Assembly (NCBI GenBank): GCA_943704525.1
Contig: CALSCQ010001240.1
Location: 1-15,646 of the forward strand
From: Pigoraptor vietnamica
Lineage: Eukaryota > Opisthokonta > Filasterea
Direction: 5' to 3'
Length of the DNA: 15,646 nucleotides
Position 1 is the stretch's first letter, and each line of letters starts with the position of its first letter. Shown piece by piece: positions 8,408 to 15,646 of this stretch. The translations under genes and the position numbers were made by a program. The notes under the pieces are model-generated. The model was not told the DNA's origin. It did no database searches and was given only the letters and a program-made list of their open reading frames with translations.

Positions 8408-10642
8408 ATGGAGGACTCCGCCGGTGCGGACGCCGGCGGCTTGTCTCACCTGCCCTTTCTGTCGGACGAGGTGCTCGACCATTTCTTCAAAATCGCGCGC
8501 TTGACGCTCACGGACGTCGGCCACCTTCGTGTGACGTGCAAGCGCCTGTGCGGCTTGGTCGACCGCATTCGCGACACGATCGTCAACGACAACGTCGTTG
8601 GCGATCTGTCGCTGTACCGCCCGTACGGTTACTGGGACATTGACCTCGCGGCGAAGAGCGGGCACCTCGAGGTGATTCAGCTGCTCCACGAGGACGAGGT
8701 CAAGCGCGGTCGCATGACGCACTGCTCGAACGCGTCTCTCTATTCCGCGCACAGTCGCCGCGACTTTGAGATGTTTCTATTTATCGCGCGCAATCGGCGC
8801 GAGGTCACTTGTGGCGATGTCTCGCCGCCCAGTGGGGCAATCGGAAGCCTGCGATGCGAGCAGATTATCGCCTTTCTGGAGGAGATGCCTTCCTTGTTCG
8901 CCAATTCCGGTGGCGTCGAAGCAATTGCTGCAGCCGTTCGCTGTGGAGACGAGTCGCTCGCTGCTCGTATTGTGCCGGTCCTCGATATCTGGTTCTTGCG
9001 GGACGAGGACCTCGTCGCAGCGGCGCTTTCGTGCGCAAACGATGGCGTCCTCAATTTGCTGATGCAGAGGTGGAGCGAGTGCGGCTTGTCGGCGAAGAAG
9101 ATTACCAAAGCTCTATTTCACGGTGCAATTCGCAGCAACACCCCTGCGGCCGTCGACCGTGCCCTGAGTGTGGCTCCCATGTCGCTGGATGAAATCCTCG
9201 GTCGCAATGACGACAGCGACGAGGAATGGCGGGACTATGACGAGATTCCGTTGTCCGTCCGTCTTGCGAACAGGGCGTGCGGATATGGTTGCAAACGGGC
9301 CCTCGCCCGCCTTCGCGAAATGGGCTTCAATTGCTCGGTGGCGTACGGGTCACGTGCCGAGATCGAGCGCTGCCTGGCCACCGCAGACACAAATGGCATT
9401 ACGGCGCAAACTCTGGTCGACTGCCTGCTCGACAGGGACTACGATACAGCGACGTACGCATGCTACCGCGTCGACAGATGCCATTTGAGCGATATTGTTC
9501 CCATCGTTATTGGCGCGCTGGTGCAGTGTGGGAACGTGGACGGCCTGCGGTGGATGGAATCCCATGAAATGCTGTTGTGCATGGATTGGGAGTCGTGGGC
9601 GGATTCCGTACATGACTGGTTTGCACAGCCGGGATTTTACTGGTACGAGGGCTTGCAGTGCGACATGGTCGACTTTCTATGGTCGCGCTGGACGGCGGCG
9701 CGGCCCGCTGAACGGGAGGGCTGGCAAACTTTCTTTCAGAGGAAAATCTTTTCCGTTGCATTCCGAAGCCGCGATGCGCGTCTTCTTCGTCACCTCTGCG
9801 AGCACGTCGACGTTGTTGGCGTGTTCTCGGACCCAAATGCGTACAAGGCGCAGAACGTCAATGTCGCCGTGCAGCTCGGACGCGTGGATATCGTCGCTTA
9901 CATGATCGAAGTGAATGCACGCGTTGCGCCAGTGTTCGATTCGCCGCTCGCTCGAGATCGGAATTTCTTCGACCCCATCCGTCGTCCGTTCAACCTTGAG
10001 GACGCCCTGGAGACGGCCGTTGCAAACGGCCAATACGGCCTCGCACGCATGATCGACCGGCGCCTGCCTGGGCTGCGAGCGTCGTTGCGCGCGGCCGTTA
10101 TCTCGCGTCGGTGGAGGATCGTCCGCGGGGTGCTTGCGCGCGACCCCGAGGCCTCAACGCCGGTGGCGCTTGTGGAAGCCTTTTGTGACGCGGTCGCGTG
10201 CGGTCGCCTCGATTTCGTCCGGTGGTTTGGAGAACACTACCCGGACGTTGTCGATCGCTGCGTGCCGAAGCTCGGGAAGGTGGTGGTGGGCGTTCGCGAC
10301 ATGGGATTTCTGCGCGCCTTCCTCGAGAAGTACGCCCCGCTCTTTGCGAAGGGCGAACCGCTCTTGATGCCCCTCGAGTGCGTCAGTTACGACACGTTTG
10401 TGCTGCAGCAATCGCTCGGCATTCGCCTTGTGGACCCCGCACTTCGCATCGATATGCTCGTGGGAGGCGTGGACGGTTCCTCTGGCCCGCGTGCGCGGTG
10501 GGACCTTCTGCGCGCTGCCGTTGACTTTGAGTACCCGCTTTATGGGCTTCCCTTGCGCCTCGATCGCAAATGGGACCACCATCCCACTTTCCTGCAGCAG
10601 TGGCTCGGAGAGAACGAGGGGAAATTCAAAGGCGCGGGTTGA
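8408..10642 (+). CDS. F-box protein with degenerate ankyrin-like repeats, intronless
   Basis: This is a single-exon gene of 744 residues with its start at 8408 (CGCCATGGA). Residues about 14-58 (HLPFLSDEVLDHFFKIARL ... VTCKRLCGLVDRI) fit an F-box-like motif. The rest is a string of helix-pair units resembling eroded ankyrin repeats: DLAAKSGHLEVIQLL near residue 80, then in the last third VAVQLGRVDIVAYMI, AVANGQYGLARMI and DAVACGRLDFVRWF. F-box plus ankyrin proteins of this style are common in amoebae and in large DNA viruses that infect them. Expected role: SCF-type ubiquitin ligase receptor with the repeats as target-binding surface; the target is unknown. The cysteine- and tryptophan-rich middle (about residues 350-460) has no assigned domain. 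An AATAAA lies 11 bases after the stop. Confidence 0.8.
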   Translation: MEDSAGADAGGLSHLPFLSDEVLDHFFKIARLTLTDVGHLRVTCKRLCGLVDRIRDTIVNDNVVGDLSLYRPYGYWDIDLAAKSGHLEVIQLLHEDEVKRGRMTHCSNASLYSAHSRRDFEMFLFIARNRREVTCGDVSPPSGAIGSLRCEQIIAFLEEMPSLFANSGGVEAIAAAVRCGDESLAARIVPVLDIWFLRDEDLVAAALSCANDGVLNLLMQRWSECGLSAKKITKALFHGAIRSNTPAAVDRALSVAPMSLDEILGRNDDSDEEWRDYDEIPLSVRLANRACGYGCKRALARLREMGFNCSVAYGSRAEIERCLATADTNGITAQTLVDCLLDRDYDTATYACYRVDRCHLSDIVPIVIGALVQCGNVDGLRWMESHEMLLCMDWESWADSVHDWFAQPGFYWYEGLQCDMVDFLWSRWTAARPAEREGWQTFFQRKIFSVAFRSRDARLLRHLCEHVDVVGVFSDPNAYKAQNVNVAVQLGRVDIVAYMIEVNARVAPVFDSPLARDRNFFDPIRRPFNLEDALETAVANGQYGLARMIDRRLPGLRASLRAAVISRRWRIVRGVLARDPEASTPVALVEAFCDAVACGRLDFVRWFGEHYPDVVDRCVPKLGKVVVGVRDMGFLRAFLEKYAPLFAKGEPLLMPLECVSYDTFVLQQSLGIRLVDPALRIDMLVGGVDGSSGPRARWDLLRAAVDFEYPLYGLPLRLDRKWDHHPTFLQQWLGENEGKFKGAG

Positions 10643-10652
10643 GGGTGAGTCA

Positions 10653-10658
10653 AATAAA
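10653..10658 (+). terminator. Polyadenylation signal AATAAA
   Basis: A canonical AATAAA starts 11 bases after the TGA of the F-box/ankyrin-like gene, implying a 3' untranslated region of only a few tens of bases. Confidence 0.65.
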
Positions 10659-11380
10659 CATGGGCTGCGAATTGAGGCAAACTTACACGGGTGCCTGGTG
10701 AGTGCTGTCGGCGTGAACGAAAAAATATTGATGATTGGGATCTTATTCCCGGCGGTGCCGTGGTCCACGCCGATAACTCTGAATACTGCTGGCCACTGAA
10801 CACGTGAGCGCCGGTCCGAACTGGACTGACACAGCGGGGCGAACAAGCCGGACGACCAACGAACGGCCGCAAAGCACGTCGCCCTCCCCGTCACAGATCA
10901 TTTAGCGCAGCACGTGCTTCAGTAATCTCGACCAGCCCCTCCTTGCGTGCGAGGCGGAATCGGCCAGTCGCCCGGCCGGCCGGCCCGGCGCCCGGCGCGG
11001 ACTGACTGTAGCCGGCACTCAGCGGCCGCCGAACTGCGCCGGCTCAAGTTCCGGCCGTCAGGAACGACGAGTCCGACAGTGCCATCTTCGGCAGAAACGA
11101 GCGCATCATTCTCTGCGACGGTAACTTCGGAGAACGTATCGATGAGGGTCATGCGGCCGAGCACAGAGGAGAACTGGCGAAGGGTCAGTGTGCGGGGCCA
11201 GTCAGGGTGGGACTGCTTGCCAGTTGGGTGGAGTTCCCCATGGGAATAACCCTCACCCTTAGCGTGCTCGACACGTGGCTACCGTTTTCAAAACACTGCA
11301 CCGACGAGAAAACGAAAGGAAAAAAAAAAAAAAAAAAAAAAAAAGAAAAAGAAAAAAAAAACACCCGCTTGTGAGACACA
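10659..11380. other. Intergenic region: GC-rich palindromic patch, poly(dA), possible coding remnant
   Basis: This is a stretch of about 720 bases with no confident gene. At 10965-11004 a very GC-rich segment of overlapping CCGG/GGCCGGCC units is bounded by CAGTC and GACTG. On the minus strand, about 11250 down to 10919, an open frame contains a protein-like stretch (TLTLRQFSSVLGRMTLIDTF, then TVAENDALVSAEDG), without a recognised domain or clear start. The right end is a poly(dA) tract before the next start codon. Confidence 0.5.
11320..11361 (+). repeat. Poly(dA) tract upstream of the ATPase gene
   Basis: A run of 25 A, then G, A5, G and A10 ends 19 bases before the ATG at 11381. Rigid poly(dA:dT) tracts commonly exclude nucleosomes in promoters. 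If transcribed, this one would give an A-rich 5' leader. It is not a retrogene tail of the preceding gene, since that gene's AATAAA is about 660 bases away. Confidence 0.8.
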
Positions 11381-13741
11381 ATGGCGAACCCGGGTGCTGC
11401 GGATGCGGCGGCCAGGGAGGCGCTCATGTCGGACCTCAGAACGCCGGCTGTTAATGATGCTCTTATGAGCGCGCCGTGCCTTTTGGACGCCGCGCGACAG
11501 AAGCGAAAGTGGGAGGAGGTGCCGGACTCTGCGCCTCCACGCAAGGCGGGACCGAGTGCGGGGTCGTCATCGCAGCACGCTCCCCGGGCGGACAACTGCG
11601 CCGGCCGTCACAGCGTCGACGGCATCCACGCGGGCGGTGCAAGTGAAGGTGGGGTGCGCGGCGATGTCAATGTTACAGGGACGCAGAAGGCCGAGGACGG
11701 GACTCACGAGGAAGTGTGTGCGATGGAGGACGAGATGGTCGGAGCGGTGAGAGACACGGGTGTGGAGGCGGCGCGCAGGGGCCGAATTGCTTTGAACCTC
11801 CCCGAGCGCATCTTTGTGGGACACACGTTGGTTTTATCGGACGACGCGCGAGCAAGCCACGCCGCCCAAGCGCGTGCAGCGCGCCTGTTTCTCGCGGGGT
11901 TTAAGGCGTATGTGTCGTCGCTCGCCATCGCGGAGGGCCGTGACGCGCGCCTCTTTCTGAGTTCGGACCGGCACGCCCTCCTCGACGACTACCTTCTGCT
12001 GATTTACGCGCAGAGTGCATCGGAGCTTGACGGCAACGACACGAGTCGGCTCATCACGGGGCCGAAGGGATGCGGCAAGACAAGCTGCCTCCAAGCGATC
12101 GTTTCGGCTGCGGCCGCTTTCATGCCAAATTACCTCGCCGTGTACGCCGATGTGTCGAGCAGCGAGATTCCACGAGTCCCCAGCGCCATTCTCGCGACGT
12201 CGTTTTTCCGGCTGACCTCTCAGGAGCTCGTCCCCGCGTCGGACGTGCGCGATCTCGTCAAAGTTCTCCGGGCGCTTCGTGCCAGGGGATGGCGGGCGTT
12301 GCTCCTTCTCGACGAGTACCAGGAGCTCTACGGCTGCCCTGCGACCGACGCGGATGCGAGGCTCGCCCTCGATCAGACGTCCTCTCTCGTGAACGATGCC
12401 GGGGATACCGTGCTCGTCGGCGTGTCGGGGGGCTCGACGTACCTCAGCGACCTTTGCTTTGGCAAACATCCCAAGGAGGACCCAACGTACCCTCTGTACA
12501 GGGGCACCGCGGGCAACCTAAAGCAGACGCGCACGCTCGCCCTGTTTCTCGGTCCGATGGCCACGCGCGGCGATCTCGTCGGGTTCGTCAAGGCCACGGG
12601 AATGCTGTCGAGGGACGACTTTGCGCGGCTGACACGGAAGGAAGAGCTGGATGCTTTCCACCTCGTTACGGGTGGCGTGCCTCGCGTTGTGAACGCCGTT
12701 CTGCGACTTATGGTTTGTTCGGACGACTTCTCGTCTGGCACAGCGAGCGACGACTACGTGGGACCTGACAAGCTTCAAGCGCTCGCGCGAGACACCGCCC
12801 TGCGCCCGCTTCTTCGTTTGTTACTGGAGGCTCTCGCCGTCGCCAACGTGGACAGCGATGAAATGTGGGGATGGCTCAAGCGTGTGCCACTCGCTCGACT
12901 CGAGGAGCTACGCGCCAACATCATCGCGTCGAAGCACACGCCAATCCTCGTGCGTCTCACCCCGGAGGAGGCCGCCGGCGTGCGACTCGATTGCAAGACG
13001 TTGAACACTGCTGCGGAAGAAGGCGTGCTGTGGTGCCTGGACACGTCGGAGATGAGCGAAGTGCGGTTTGTGTCGCCGATACTAGTCGCCATGTTGCTAC
13101 GCGGTGAGTCTGAGCCTCCTCACGTCGACTGGTTTGGTATGTACCATCGGGTGTGCTTGTGGTATCCGCATAGCATTCTCGGCACCGATGCGAAGGCGAT
13201 CTTTCGTCGGGGCCTCTGCGAAAACGGTCTCGCTGCGGTCAACGTGGCGCCGAAAACCCCGTTCGCGGACATCGTGTTGCGACTTTCGTATAACGCAGAC
13301 GCTGAGAGAGTGACGAACGCGCATATCGCCGGGAGGAAGTGCACGCCGTCGGTGTGGGACGCCCATCGTGGGAAGCCACTCATAGAATCGCCGAATGCGA
13401 GTGGTGCCGATATCGTCGTTCTCGGCGATGGTGTAATGCACCGCATTCAACTCGAGCTCGGTCGCACTCCTATCTGCCAGAAAGAAGCTGAGAGAACCGT
13501 GGCGAAGCTGGCGAAGGGACAAGCCGTCGCTGAAGGGTTGGGGCGGCTCCGTAAGCCGCCGATACGGTTGGCGACGTACATTGCCACGACTCGTCGTTTA
13601 ACACCCAATGCTGCCGCTGCGTTTGCAGCTGCCGGTGTCACTGTGCTCGACCGCACGGCCATTTATGCCGTGTGGCCGAAGTGTGTGCGTGAGTGGGCTG
13701 CGACGCAACGGGATTCCATGATAATCCCCGGCTCCGATTGA
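11381..13741 (+). CDS. Crinkler/RHS-type P-loop ATPase with nuclease-like C terminus, intronless
   Basis: This is a single-exon gene of 786 residues. Residues 1 to about 135 are low-complexity, rich in Ala/Gly/Arg, probably disordered. Walker A GPKGCGKTS is at 227-235, Walker B LLLLDEYQ at 307-314, and a GxP-like TGGVPR at 430-435, as in AAA/STAND-like ATPases. The LLLDEYQELYG wording and overall order resemble the ATPases of Crinkler (CRN) proteins and trypanosome retrotransposon-hot-spot (RHS) proteins. The last 150 or so residues have a restriction-endonuclease-like pattern, ADIVVL (D677) then RIQLEL (Q690, E692), but the usual lysine of the D-(E/Q)xK motif is replaced by Glu, so nuclease activity is doubtful. 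There is no LFLAK-type Crinkler header and no signal peptide, so it is probably intracellular. Family assignment is by motif order and general resemblance; the function (effector, genome conflict, transposon-linked) is unproven. The stop codon overlaps an AATAAA. Confidence 0.75.
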   Translation: MANPGAADAAAREALMSDLRTPAVNDALMSAPCLLDAARQKRKWEEVPDSAPPRKAGPSAGSSSQHAPRADNCAGRHSVDGIHAGGASEGGVRGDVNVTGTQKAEDGTHEEVCAMEDEMVGAVRDTGVEAARRGRIALNLPERIFVGHTLVLSDDARASHAAQARAARLFLAGFKAYVSSLAIAEGRDARLFLSSDRHALLDDYLLLIYAQSASELDGNDTSRLITGPKGCGKTSCLQAIVSAAAAFMPNYLAVYADVSSSEIPRVPSAILATSFFRLTSQELVPASDVRDLVKVLRALRARGWRALLLLDEYQELYGCPATDADARLALDQTSSLVNDAGDTVLVGVSGGSTYLSDLCFGKHPKEDPTYPLYRGTAGNLKQTRTLALFLGPMATRGDLVGFVKATGMLSRDDFARLTRKEELDAFHLVTGGVPRVVNAVLRLMVCSDDFSSGTASDDYVGPDKLQALARDTALRPLLRLLLEALAVANVDSDEMWGWLKRVPLARLEELRANIIASKHTPILVRLTPEEAAGVRLDCKTLNTAAEEGVLWCLDTSEMSEVRFVSPILVAMLLRGESEPPHVDWFGMYHRVCLWYPHSILGTDAKAIFRRGLCENGLAAVNVAPKTPFADIVLRLSYNADAERVTNAHIAGRKCTPSVWDAHRGKPLIESPNASGADIVVLGDGVMHRIQLELGRTPICQKEAERTVAKLAKGQAVAEGLGRLRKPPIRLATYIATTRRLTPNAAAAFAAAGVTVLDRTAIYAVWPKCVREWAATQRDSMIIPGSD

Positions 13742-13746
13742 ATAAA
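13741..13746 (+). terminator. AATAAA overlapping the stop codon
   Basis: The sequence TGAATAAA makes the last A of the TGA stop the first A of a canonical polyadenylation signal, so the 3' untranslated region should be about 10-30 bases long. Confidence 0.65.
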
Positions 13747-14464
13747 GCTCGCGTCGTGTGGATGTTTCTATGTGCGTATATGCTACGTGCGTACGCATGC
13801 GCGTACGTGCGCGTTGCGTTGCACTCCGACAGTACTCGTTGTTCATTTCACAAGGCCTCAGAGTCGGCGGCACGTGACTGTCGAGCTGACTTGTGCGCAC
13901 ACTGCTCGAGATGACAATTAAAGAGTGCGTTGGGGACGCGGACGTCATAGATGTGTTAGGTCCTATGGCAGTGACTTCTGGACGCTTTTTCAACGTTTTT
14001 CGATAACATTCACTCGATAATATTCGCCAGCCAAAACTTGCTTCAGTCGCACATGAAACATCTTCAGACCGCTTTTCTTATTTTCTTTGCTTATACAGTC
14101 ACAAAACCGAACGGCACCAAAGAAAGAAGGGCAAACACTTAAAAACGATGGCAGACGCACACGCAAGCAGACGCGATCGGGACACACCACGCACTCTCGC
14201 ACGCCGGCGCCCACGCAGCGGCTCACAACAAACGTCAGCCACTGCCCGCAGTTGACTGACGCAATTCCACGAGAAAAAACGGGCGTCGCGAAGTGCCGCA
14301 CAGACAACGACATGCAAGTCAGCGTTCCCGCTTTCCCGCTTTCATACACATACGAATAGAGATCGATTCGCGCCCCACAGAGCCCGAAGCACGCACACCC
14401 GAACGACACCCGACGTGTGCGCAATCATGCGCAAGACGCACGAAACGATCCTCGACGACGCCCC
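13747..14464. other. Convergent intergenic region
   Basis: This stretch of 718 bases lies between the plus-strand ATPase and the minus-strand ArfGAP-type gene. The first 80 bases are rich in alternating purine-pyrimidine (CGTG/TACG) and contain a 7-base inverted repeat, CGTACGC/GCGTACG (13790-13796 and 13801-13807). The remainder is unremarkable and probably holds the 3' untranslated region of the minus-strand gene. I see no gene. Confidence 0.55.
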
Positions 14465-15564
14465 TCACTTCCACAAGTTGCTGTCGAACGTCGCTCCGAC
14501 GGGCGCCGGCGGGGTCGCGGGCCGCACGCCCATCATTCCGGCGGGGTACGCGCCATACCCCGGCTGAGGCATGCCGTACATCCCCGGCTGCGCACCGTAA
14601 GGCGCCGGCGCAGCGCCGTACATCGGGCGGACGCCGCCCACCGCAGGTGCGCCCGGCATGCCCATGCCCGGGTACATGCCCATCTGCGGCGCCATCTGTG
14701 GGTTCATCTGCGGACGGAACTGCGCGCCGGGCGTCGGCGTCGGCTGCGCGTAGAGCGAGAGGATAGAGTCCTTCGACACCTGCGGCTTCGAGGGCGCGCC
14801 GAACAGGTCAAAGTCGTTCGCCGCAGACGTCGACGCAGAGATGGGCGCGCCGGGGGCGGTGGCACCGGGGAACGGGGGGTTCGCAGGGGTGGCCAAAAAG
14901 TCGAGGTCGCTAAAGCCGGACGACACGGGCGCGGGCGCGGGTGGGGCGGGCGATGCCGTGCGAGCCGGTGAGGGAGACCCGCCGAGGTTCAGGAGATCGA
15001 CCTGTGCCGAGAGCGAAGCCTGCGTGCATGCCGATAAATGTAAGCACGACGATGCGTCGAGGGCATGAAATTTAGCCCGTACTCAGAGCGTCCGTGTGTG
15101 CGCGTCTGCGCCAGTTCCAGGCCGCAACCTACTCACCACGGGCGCGGAGGGCGGGGCGGCGACAGCGGGTGTGTGGTTGAGGTGGTTCGCGTGCGAGTTG
15201 ACGTTGGGCGGGGGCGGCCGCACAGGCGCGACCTTCTCCGGCTTCTGCTCACCGGGCTTGGGAACAGAGTTCCTTGCGCGCTGCTGAGTGCGAGGGGCCG
15301 CGATAAGTGCCGAGGCATTCCAGAGCGATGAACGCGCACAACGTACAGACAGGCAGAATCAACAGGACCACCCTCCGTCCAACACGCAGCGCACACGCAT
15401 ACACACGCACACGGACACGCACGCACACTCCCACATGCACACCACAACGATTCACGATCGCATCAACTAACATCATCAATCTTGTGAGGCTCGAACGCGA
15501 CATCAGATCCGCGACGCTTGGGCGGGTGGTGTGCCCTGTGGCTGCCGGTGTGCGACTGTTGCGA
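14465..15564 (-). CDS. SMAP/AGD5-like ArfGAP, C-terminal clathrin-binding tail (partial)
   Basis: Three minus-strand exons are supported: 15564-15472 (its 5' end is uncertain), 15283-15137 and 15019-14465, joined by phase 0 introns of 188 and 117 bases, ending with TGA at 14465. The tail reads RPPPPNVN, then ASLSAQVDLLNLGG, SSGFSDLDFL, DFDLFGAPSKPQ, VSKDSILSLYAQP, and a Met/Pro/Gly/Gln-rich stretch ending FDSNLWK. The KDSILSLY motif plus DLL/DFDLF-type clathrin- or adaptor-binding motifs is the layout of the tails of SMAP (animals), AGD5 (plants) and Age2 (yeast) ArfGAPs, which stimulate GTP hydrolysis by Arf on clathrin-coated membranes. The zinc-finger GAP domain would lie beyond the right edge, so the enzymatic identity is inferred from the tail only. 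An epsin-like or other clathrin-adaptor protein is the main alternative. The acceptor at 15281-15286 is a tandem CAGCAG. Confidence 0.68.
15281..15286 (-). promoter_or_regulatory. Tandem NAGNAG splice acceptor
   Basis: Read on the minus strand, the intron ends CAGCAG. Either AG gives an in-frame product, so splicing may include or skip a single glutamine in the ArfGAP-like tail. Confidence 0.5.
15393..15452. repeat. Imperfect CA-rich repeat in an ArfGAP-like intron
   Basis: Irregular CACACG/CACGCA repeats occupy much of the 15284-15471 intron of the minus-strand gene. They are similar in character to the other intronic CA tracts in this window. Confidence 0.7.
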
Positions 15565-15646
15565 CTGAACCTATCGGCAATTCAGTGTGAGCGTATAGAG
15601 TTGCATTGCGTGTGAAACGGTGCGCCGACTTCGCTATTCCCCCCCC

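Noticed and set aside
7974-8504. Protein with ECTLSYVIML-like repeats
   Set aside because: It arises because the 45-base repeat is a multiple of three. The fourth copy loses the pattern and the frame runs into the leader and start of the next gene.
10154-10894. Long minus-strand open frame opposite the end of the F-box/ankyrin-like gene
   Set aside because: It is an antisense shadow of the plus-strand coding region, with no domain signal.
8408-11361. The F-box/ankyrin-like gene as a processed retrogene with the poly(dA) as its tail
   Set aside because: The AATAAA lies 11 bases after the stop, but the A tract is about 660 bases further on, too far for a retrocopied tail.
13990-14424. Cys/Arg-rich minus-strand open frame downstream of the ArfGAP-like stop
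   Set aside because: It lies after the gene's stop codon, has no domain, and is more likely 3' untranslated sequence.

Overview
This window comes from a microbial eukaryote. It shows spliceosomal GT-AG introns (117-353 bases), AATAAA polyadenylation signals, long (CA/TG)n and (GA)n microsatellites, and domain families found only in eukaryotes (F-box, FERM, an ArfGAP-type clathrin-binding tail). The leftmost gene carries a talin-like FERM segment. Talins are best known from Amorphea (amoebozoans, apusomonads, holozoans), so an amoeba-like or related protist is my best guess, but species and phylum cannot be fixed from the sequence alone.

Layout: (1) 202-2824, minus: an intron-rich gene that runs off the left edge. 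It joins an F-box domain to talin-like FERM lobes F2 and F3, and its introns contain microsatellites. (2) 2825-3180: a short divergent promoter with a CACGTG box. (3) 3181-5531, plus: a four-exon carotenoid oxygenase with all four iron-binding histidines. (4) 5649-7520, minus: an intronless F-box/leucine-rich-repeat gene. (5) 7521-8407: a divergent intergenic region with a perfect TGACGTCA site near the LRR gene and a 45-base tandem repeat that places TTACGTAA-like sites exactly 45 bases apart. (6) 8408-10642, plus: an intronless F-box protein with degenerate ankyrin-like repeats. (7) 10643-11380: a GC-rich palindromic patch, a possible coding remnant on the minus strand, and a poly(dA) tract just before the next start codon. 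(8) 11381-13741, plus: an intronless 786-residue P-loop ATPase of Crinkler/retrotransposon-hot-spot type with a nuclease-like C-terminal region. (9) 13742-14464: convergent intergenic DNA. (10) 14465-15564, minus: the last three visible exons of an SMAP/AGD5-like ArfGAP tail; the gene runs toward the right edge.

The main pattern is a central block of about 8 kb holding three intronless genes of fast-evolving families (F-box-LRR, F-box-ankyrin-like, Crinkler-like ATPase), flanked by intron-rich cellular genes. The three F-box proteins would act as substrate receptors of SCF-type ubiquitin ligases. The FERM and ArfGAP genes point to membrane, cortex and trafficking work. No operon-like linkage is expected. 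The most novel-looking items are the F-box/talin-FERM fusion, the Crinkler-like ATPase in its intronless island, and the 45-base promoter repeat. Domain calls and splice models were made by eye.
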